A stretch of 5,056 nucleotides of DNA from Pseudomonadota bacterium (GTDB lineage Bacteria; Pseudomonadota; Alphaproteobacteria; Caulobacterales; Caulobacteraceae). Below the pieces are notes generated by a model, which was not told where the DNA came from, did no database searches, and saw only the letters and a program-made list of their open reading frames with translations. The stretch covers positions 1 through 5,056 of the forward strand of contig JAEXJH010000511.1 in assembly GCA_023445955.1 (NCBI GenBank). The letters are read 5' to 3'. Each line of letters begins with the position of its first letter. Position 1 is the first letter of the stretch. Both the position numbers and the translations under genes were made by a program. Positions 1 to 5,056 of the stretch are shown here, one piece after another.

Positions 1-1
1 G

Positions 2-34
2 TCGTCGGCAGCGTCTGATGTTTATAAGAGACAG
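2..34 (+). other. Nextera/Tn5 sequencing adapter left at contig end (artefact)
   Basis: These 33 bases match the Illumina Nextera read-1 transposase adapter at 31 of 33 positions. The run TATAAGAGACAG at 23-34 is the end of the 19-base Tn5 mosaic end, which begins at 16. The two differences are T for A at 16 and T for G at 22. The block sits at the very start of the window and cuts straight into the purL reading frame, as an untrimmed tagmentation read at a contig edge would. It is synthetic sequence and should not be read as a native mobile element. The genome proper starts at about base 35. Confidence 0.95.
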
Positions 35-588
35 CCGTGGGCCTGCTGGACGACTACGACCTGCGCACGGGCTTCGGGAACGTCGCCGAGGGCGACACCT
101 TGATCCTGATCGGCGAGACGCACGGCGAGCTGGGCGCCTCGATCTATCTGCGCGAGATCCTGGGTCGTGAGGACGGCGCCCCGCCGCCGGTCGATCTTGC
201 CCTTGAGCGCAAGAACGGCGACTTCGTGCGTGGCCTGATCAGCTCGGGCCTGCTGGCCGGCGTCCACGACCTGTCGGACGGCGGCCTGCTGATCGCCGCG
301 GCCGACATCGCCCTGGCCAGCAAGGTCGGCGTCACCCTGAACGCCTCCAGCGCCGCTCACGCCCACCCCTACCTGCTGGGCGAGGACCAGGCTCGCTACC
401 TGATCGCCACGCCGGATCCCGACGCGGTGCTGGAAGCAGCCAAGGACGCCGGCGTCCACGCCAATCTGGCCGGCGTTGCGGGCGGTGACACGTTCTCGTC
501 GAAAGATCTGTTTAGCGTCTCGCTCGACGCCCTGCGCTCGGCTCACGAAGCCTGGCTGCCGAGCTATATGAACGCACCGAAGGCTTGA
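35..588 (+). CDS. purL: Phosphoribosylformylglycinamidine synthase subunit PurL, C-terminal fragment (5' end missing)
   Basis: PurL is the synthetase subunit of FGAM synthase. It converts FGAR, ATP and glutamine-derived ammonia to FGAM in cytosolic de novo purine synthesis, working with PurQ and PurS in organisms that carry the small form. The frame is open from the adapter junction; the first whole codon is at 37 and the stop is TGA at 586-588, leaving about 184 residues of a protein usually near 740. Visible family signatures are GETHGELGAS near fragment residue 27, then ALERKNGDFVRGLI and HDLSDGGL, which belong to the C-terminal AIRS-like half of PurL. The GTG at 37 is an internal Val codon, not a start. 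The truncation comes from the contig end, not from mutation. The following lipoprotein gene has its ribosome-binding site inside the last codons of purL, which suggests read-through transcription. Confidence 0.95.
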
Positions 589-593
589 TCGAC

Positions 594-956
594 ATGCGCA
601 TCCTCACCCCATCCTTGACGTCTTTGGCCGCCGTCGCCGCTCTCGTGCTGAGCGCCTGCGCGCCGACTGCCGAACCCGCCGCACCGTCGGCCCAGACCCT
701 GGCCGCGCAGTGCTCGGCCAAGGGCGGCGCGATCCAGCCCGTCGGCAGGGCCCAGATCCCGACCTGCGTCGTCCCCTATGCCGACGCGGGCAAGGCCTGC
801 ACCGACAAGAGCCAGTGCGAAGGCGCCTGCATCCTGGAAGGCAACGTGGAAGCCGCGGGCGACGTCACCGGCCAGTGCCAGAAGACCAATCGCCAGTTCG
901 GCTGCTACGCCAAGGTCGTGAACGGCAAGTCGACGGGCGCGATCTGCGTCGACTAG
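594..956 (+). CDS. Small Cys-rich lipoprotein of unknown function
   Basis: A 120-residue predicted lipoprotein. It has a short N-terminus (MRIL), a hydrophobic segment at about residues 8-20 and a lipobox LSAC, so signal peptidase II should cleave before Cys22, which would then be lipidated. Residues 23-34 are an Ala/Pro-rich linker. The mature part has eight further Cys (40, 58, 69, 75, 79, 95, 104, 118), an even number suited to four disulfides in the periplasm. The core motif is GKACTDKSQCEGAC. The ATG at 594 is preferred: GAAGG at 579-583 lies 10 bases upstream, and an in-frame TTG at 585 would add only three residues. The gene begins 5 bases after the purL stop and is probably cotranscribed with purL, with no evident functional link. 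I recognise the lipoprotein architecture but no characterised family. Residue 22 is followed by Ala, so there is no Asp+2 inner-membrane retention signal of the E. coli type. Confidence 0.88.
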   Translation: MRILTPSLTSLAAVAALVLSACAPTAEPAAPSAQTLAAQCSAKGGAIQPVGRAQIPTCVVPYADAGKACTDKSQCEGACILEGNVEAAGDVTGQCQKTNRQFGCYAKVVNGKSTGAICVD

Positions 957-989
957 GCGCGGGCGCGGAACCTTCTCGTCCCCGCGCCT
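955..989 (+). terminator. GC-rich stem-loop after the lipoprotein gene, possible terminator
   Basis: A perfect 9-bp inverted repeat, AGGCGCGGG (955-963) and CCCGCGCCT (981-989), with a 17-base loop, begins inside the lipoprotein stop codon. An alternative register pairs 962-968 with 982-988 and gives a tighter 13-base loop. The stem would be very stable. It is followed by TCTATCC and not by a U-run, so it is not a classical intrinsic terminator. It could weaken or end transcription from purL, or protect a 3' end. The next gene starts only 30 bases further on. Confidence 0.45.
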
Positions 990-1018
990 CTATCCTGATG
1001 CACGGGATGGAGACGACG

Positions 1019-1365
1019 ATGAAGGTCCGCGGGTTCACGATCGCCGACGCGCCGATGGAACGGTCGCCCGGCCAGGACGCCGACATCTTCGCCGGCAATC
1101 TGGTCGATGAGCGCGACGGCGGTGCGATCACCATCGGCTACGGCCGCTATGGGCCGGACCAGAGCCTCAGCGAGACGATGGCCGTCGATGACGTGATGAT
1201 CGTTCTGGAAGGGCGCATCTCGGTCTCGACCGAAGCCGGCGTCGTCACCGCCGGTCCCGGCGAAATCATCTACATGCCTAAGGGCGAAGCGGTGACCATT
1301 CGCGCGCACGAGGACGGCGCGGTGACGGCCTATGTCACCCATCCGCATTGGCGAGAGGCGCGCGA

Positions 1366-1369
<4 letters not shown>
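1019..1369 (+). CDS. Small EutQ-like cupin-domain protein
   Basis: A 116-residue single-domain cupin. The pattern VMIVLEGRISV (residues 59-69), TAGPGEIIYMPKG (77-89) and the closing AYVTHPHW (104-111) resembles the C-terminal cupin of EutQ, a protein of ethanolamine utilisation with reported acetate kinase activity. The His residues of the two classical cupin metal motifs are absent: Asp57-Asp58 stand where HxH is expected, and Val92 stands near the usual motif-2 His. EutQ-type cupins also lack them. The start at 1019 is preferred because GGAG at 1009-1012 lies 6 bases upstream; in-frame ATGs at 998 and 1007 have poorer ribosome sites. No other eut gene is near, so a role in ethanolamine metabolism is not supported, and a stand-alone small-molecule-binding or enzymatic role is equally possible. 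The gene ends tail to tail with the kinase gene. Confidence 0.85.
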
Positions 1370-3147
<1,778 letters not shown>

Positions 3148-3215
3148 GACGGCCAGGCGGATGGCGGGGCTCCCAGGTCAGGCGGAATCACGATCGATCC
3201 CCCCACATTAAGGAG

Positions 3216-3246
3216 AGATAGCCGCGTTCCGCCAGCCGGGCGACAA
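3216..3246 (-). promoter_or_regulatory. Weak candidate promoter for the hybrid kinase
   Basis: The 135-bp gap between the peptidase stop and the kinase start must supply the kinase's transcription signal unless the peptidase transcript reads through. Read on the - strand, TTGTCG (3246-3241) and CTATCT (3221-3216) resemble -35 and -10 boxes, and GCTATCTC resembles the alphaproteobacterial -10. The spacing of 19 bases is longer than ideal, so this is a tentative call. A GAATC site, which fits the CcrM methylation sequence GANTC, lies downstream at 3185-3189. Nothing else in this gap looks like a gene or a strong terminator. Confidence 0.2.
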
Positions 3247-3282
3247 TTCGCCGCGACCCGAAATTCCAACAAAACCCGAGGT

Positions 3283-4209
3283 TTAGCGACCCGACGCTTT
3301 AGCCACGTCGTCGAGGTCCTTTTCCAGCGCCAGGCTGGCCTGGATCACCGTCGCCACCGAGCGCTTGAAGAAGTCCTGCGGCACGGTCGCAAAATCGTCC
3401 GTAGGCTTATGATACTCGGGATGGTCCTCGACCCCGAAATAGACCCACGGCACGCCCTTTTCGCCAAAGGCGTAGTGGTCGGACTGGTTGGTCCAGTTGT
3501 TCTGCTTGCCGTCGGCGTCGGTGTCGTGGCCCAGCTTCAGGGTCACCGGCGCGGTCGTGGCGACCTTGACCAGGATCGGCTTCAGGAACGGGAACGGCGA
3601 AGCGCCCGACACATAGAGCTCGTTCTTGGGGTTCTTGCTCAGCATGTCGAAATTGACGTCCAGAGCGATCGTTTCCAGCGGCACGGGCGGGGCGGCGGCG
3701 AAGGCCTTGGCGCCGCGCAGGCCGCTCTCCTCGGCGTCGACCACCGCGAAGATCACGTCATGCTTGGGGCGCTTGGCCTTGAAGGCCTCGGCGACGGCCA
3801 GCAGGCCCGCCACGCCCGAAGCGTTGTCGTCGGCGCCGTTGTAGATCTCGCCGTTGCGGACGCCCAGGTGGTCGTAATGGGCCGAGACCACCATCGCCTT
3901 GCCCGGCTTGGCGCCCTTGATGCGGGCCACCAGGTTGATCCCCTGCAGCTTGGTTCCGTCGCGCTTGGAGAACTCGAAAGGCTGCTCGAACGCAGCGCCG
4001 ACCGGCGAAAGGCCGATCTCCTTGAAGCGCGACAGGATGTAGGCCCGCGCCTTCTCCGAGCCGGGCGTGCCGGGCGCGCGGCCCTGCATGTCGTCGGCCG
4101 ACAGGGTGCGGATGTCGTCGATGGCCTTGTCCCCGGGGCCTGCAAAGGCCGGCGTGGCGACAGCGGCGGAGAGGATCGCGGCGGCGATCAGAGCGGAAAG
4201 ACGGGTCAT
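3283..4209 (-). CDS. Secreted M28-family zinc metallopeptidase (aminopeptidase-like)
   Basis: A 308-residue exported peptidase. The N-terminus MTRLSALIAAAILSAAVATPAFA is a Sec signal peptide with an AFA cleavage site before Gly24, placing the enzyme in the periplasm or outside the cell. The M28 di-zinc pattern is complete: His111 in SAHYDHLG, bridging Asp127 in NGADDNASG, the Glu161-Glu162 pair in DAEESGLRG (catalytic base and ligand), Asp188 in NFDML, and His267 in EYHKPTDD. SDHYAF (243-248) and the surrounding GVPWVYFG are also family-typical. M28 enzymes are mostly aminopeptidases or carboxypeptidases; the substrate here cannot be read from sequence. ATG 4209 is preferred over an in-frame TTG at 4245, because it gives a clean signal peptide and a short AGG lies just upstream; the longer form would add 12 Arg-rich residues. 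The gene is divergent from bolA and 135 bp upstream of the kinase on the same strand. Confidence 0.93.
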   Translation of the reverse strand: MTRLSALIAAAILSAAVATPAFAGPGDKAIDDIRTLSADDMQGRAPGTPGSEKARAYILSRFKEIGLSPVGAAFEQPFEFSKRDGTKLQGINLVARIKGAKPGKAMVVSAHYDHLGVRNGEIYNGADDNASGVAGLLAVAEAFKAKRPKHDVIFAVVDAEESGLRGAKAFAAAPPVPLETIALDVNFDMLSKNPKNELYVSGASPFPFLKPILVKVATTAPVTLKLGHDTDADGKQNNWTNQSDHYAFGEKGVPWVYFGVEDHPEYHKPTDDFATVPQDFFKRSVATVIQASLALEKDLDDVAKASGR

Positions 4210-4255
4210 GGCGCCTACATGCCGTGCGCGACGCGGCGAATTCAATTAAATCTCG

Positions 4256-4284
4256 GTCATATCGCCGTGGACCCTTCTGACCAA
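4256..4284 (-). promoter_or_regulatory. Candidate promoter for the M28 peptidase
   Basis: Read on the - strand, TTGGTC (4284-4279) and TATGAC (4261-4256) form a -35/-10 pair with an exact 17-base spacing. Transcription would begin near 4249, giving a leader of about 40 bases before the ATG at 4209. The boxes match the general consensus only partly (3/6 and 4/6). Support is mostly from spacing and position in the divergent intergenic region. Confidence 0.33.
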
Positions 4285-4293
4285 CGCTGTCAG
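4277..4293. repeat. Short inverted repeat in the peptidase/bolA divergent region
   Basis: CTGAC (4277-4281) and GTCAG (4289-4293) form an inverted repeat with a 7-base centre, overlapping the proposed -35 box of the peptidase promoter. A dimeric regulator could bind such a site, but 5-bp arms occur easily by chance and no matching second site is seen, so this is only a candidate operator. Confidence 0.2.
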
Positions 4294-4336
4294 CTTAGGC
4301 GCGTTCTTAAGGAATCTCGGCCACATAGACCCTCCA

Positions 4337-4350
4337 GAGACCGGAGTCTC
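4337..4350 (+). promoter_or_regulatory. Small hairpin containing the bolA Shine-Dalgarno
   Basis: GAGAC (4337-4341) and GTCTC (4346-4350) can form a 5-bp stem around the 4-base loop CGGA. The only good Shine-Dalgarno for bolA, GGAG at 4343-4346, lies mostly in that loop. It is 8 bases before the GTG at 4355 and 14 bases before the ATG at 4361. The spacing therefore favours the GTG start, and folding could affect initiation. The stem is short, so an effect in the cell is uncertain. Confidence 0.35.
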
Positions 4351-4354
4351 CCCA

Positions 4355-4591
4355 GTGCCCATGTCCCACGCCGAGCTTGAGGCCCGCCTCACCACGGCCT
4401 TCCCGGATTCCGAGATCGTGCTGACCGACCTGGCCGGCGACAACGACCACTGGAAGGCCCGCATTGTCTCGCCCGCCTTCAAGGGCCTGCCGCGCGTGCG
4501 CCAGCACCAGCTGGTCAACAAGGCCCTGGCCGACGTCCTGGGCGGCACGCTGCACGCCCTGGCCCTCGAAACCGCGGCTCCGGTCGAATAA
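4355..4591 (+). CDS. bolA: BolA/IbaG-family protein
   Basis: A 78-residue BolA-fold protein (76 if the ATG at 4361 is used). BolA proteins bind [2Fe-2S] clusters together with monothiol glutaredoxins and act in Fe-S and redox homeostasis; some also affect transcription and cell shape. The family pattern is clear: an N-terminal helix (AELEARLTTAF), FPDSEIVLTDLAGDNDHW with His32, the core FKGLPRVRQHQLVNKAL (residues 42-58, His51), and LHALALET with the conserved C-terminal His67 that serves as a cluster ligand in BolA-Grx complexes. The short length and lack of a C-terminal tail suit the IbaG-like subgroup. GTG 4355 is chosen because GGAG at 4343-4346 is 8 bases upstream. TAA at 4589-4591 forms part of the next gene's ribosome-binding site, so the two genes are probably cotranscribed. 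No glutaredoxin gene appears in the visible part of the operon. Confidence 0.92.
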   Translation: MPMSHAELEARLTTAFPDSEIVLTDLAGDNDHWKARIVSPAFKGLPRVRQHQLVNKALADVLGGTLHALALETAAPVE

Positions 4592-4600
4592 GGAGCCCCG

Positions 4601-5056
4601 GTGCGCTATCGTCCCTTCGGATCCACGGGCATGGCGATTTCGGCGCTCACCTTGCGCCTGGCCGATGGCTCGCGCCTCCGGGCCAGCGACTGGCGCGCCC
4701 TGATCTTCACGGCCTTGGAGAACGGCATCAACAGCTTCCAGGTCGAGGGTGACTCCCCCGACCTGCTGAAGGGAGCGTCCGAGGCCTTCGCCAGCGTCGA
4801 GCGGCGACTGCTGTTCCTGACCTGGCGGGTGCGCGGCGACGCGGCGACCCTGGGCCAGCAGGCGGTGGACGGCTTGCTGACCTCGGCCTTCGAGGGGTTG
4901 TCGCTGGACTATCTGGACCTCGTCCTGATCAACGACCCGTTGGGGCCGGCCTTGCCGCCGCCCTATGAGGCCGGCCTGCGGTCGCTGTTCGACGCTCACG
5001 CCGTGCGCGGCCTGGGCGTCGCCAGCCGCGGCGACATCGATCCGCGCCTGCTGAAG
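4601..5056 (+). CDS. Aldo/keto-reductase-like protein with degenerate catalytic residues, 3' end beyond window
   Basis: An open frame starting at GTG 4601 runs 152 codons to the window end without a stop. AAGGAG (4590-4595), overlapping the bolA stop, lies 5 bases before the start, a strong ribosome site that implies coupling to bolA. The opening [18 protein letters not shown] is the usual first strand of aldo/keto reductases. [12 protein letters not shown] (99-110) and AVRGLGVAS (134-142) match the family's strand and helix 4-5 patterns, and [16 protein letters not shown] resembles the LKeeGkvRaiGvSn segment. The catalytic tetrad appears lost: where families read FDTAxxYG, this has FQVEGD (46-51), giving Gln for Asp and no Tyr; the Lys strand reads LLFLTWRV; the His of LIHxP is Asn111. 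These alignments were made by eye. The gene looks intact, with normal GC and codon use, so a pseudoenzyme or altered function is more likely than decay. NADPH-binding residues would lie in the missing C-terminus. Confidence 0.82.
   Translation, partial: MRYRPFGSTGMAISALTLRLADGSRLRASDWRALIFTALENGINSFQVEGDSPDLLKGASEAFASVERRLLFLTWRVRGDAATLGQQAVDGLLTSAFEGLSLDYLDLVLINDPLGPALPPPYEAGLRSLFDAHAVRGLGVASRGDIDPRLLK

Noticed and set aside
16..34. A native Tn5/IS50 transposon end.
   Set aside because: The upstream bases continue the synthetic Nextera adapter and no transposase gene or partner end is present.
37..39. GTG as the true start of a short protein at the left end.
   Set aside because: The frame is the interior of PurL and begins immediately after adapter sequence. 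There is no ribosome site, only a truncated gene.
3206..3222. AAGGAGAGATAG in the gap before the kinase as a + strand ribosome-binding site.
   Set aside because: No start codon with an open frame follows it on the + strand; on the other strand it is better read as part of a possible -10 region.
3272..3284. AAACC-CGA-GGTTT hairpin at the peptidase stop as an intrinsic terminator.
   Set aside because: The stem is only 5 bp and AT-rich with a 3-base loop, it overlaps the stop codon, and the following T-run is short. It is too weak to call.
4246..4310. TTAA half-sites at 4246-4249 and 4307-4310 as CtrA boxes (TTAA-N7-TTAA).
   Set aside because: Neither has a second TTAA at the required 7-base spacing.

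Overview
This looks like the end of an Illumina contig from a high-GC alphaproteobacterium, most probably a Caulobacter-like member of the Caulobacterales. That placement is inferred from G/C-rich third codon positions, the PurL C-terminus, and the mix of a hybrid histidine kinase, BolA and small Cys-rich lipoprotein genes. No rRNA or other phylogenetic marker is present to confirm it. The first 34 bases are not genomic: bases 2-34 match the Nextera/Tn5 read-1 adapter, including the transposase mosaic end, with two mismatches.

Layout. On the + strand at the left are the 3' end of purL (35-588), a small Cys-rich lipoprotein (594-956) whose ribosome-binding site lies in the last codons of purL, a GC-rich stem-loop (955-989), and a small EutQ-like cupin (1019-1369). 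Facing these on the - strand are a membrane-anchored PAS hybrid histidine kinase (1366-3147), which shares a CTAG stop palindrome with the cupin, and a secreted M28 zinc peptidase (3283-4209). A divergent intergenic region of about 145 bp separates the peptidase from a + strand pair: a BolA/IbaG-family protein (4355-4591) and an aldo/keto-reductase-like protein (4601 to beyond the window end). The second gene's Shine-Dalgarno overlaps the BolA stop codon.

How the genes relate. The window is a set of short housekeeping and accessory transcription units, not one pathway. purL belongs to de novo purine synthesis. The kinase appears to be an orphan, with no adjacent response regulator or phosphotransferase. 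The peptidase has a signal peptide and probably acts in the envelope or outside the cell. BolA normally partners a monothiol glutaredoxin in Fe-S and redox handling; none is visible here before the window ends.

The most unusual item is the aldo/keto-reductase-like gene after bolA. It keeps the family scaffold, but every position expected to hold the catalytic Asp/Tyr/Lys/His tetrad is substituted, suggesting a pseudoenzyme. I see no CRISPR array, tRNA, rRNA, insertion sequence or prophage, and no convincing new multi-gene system. No gene-free stretch exceeds 300 bases.
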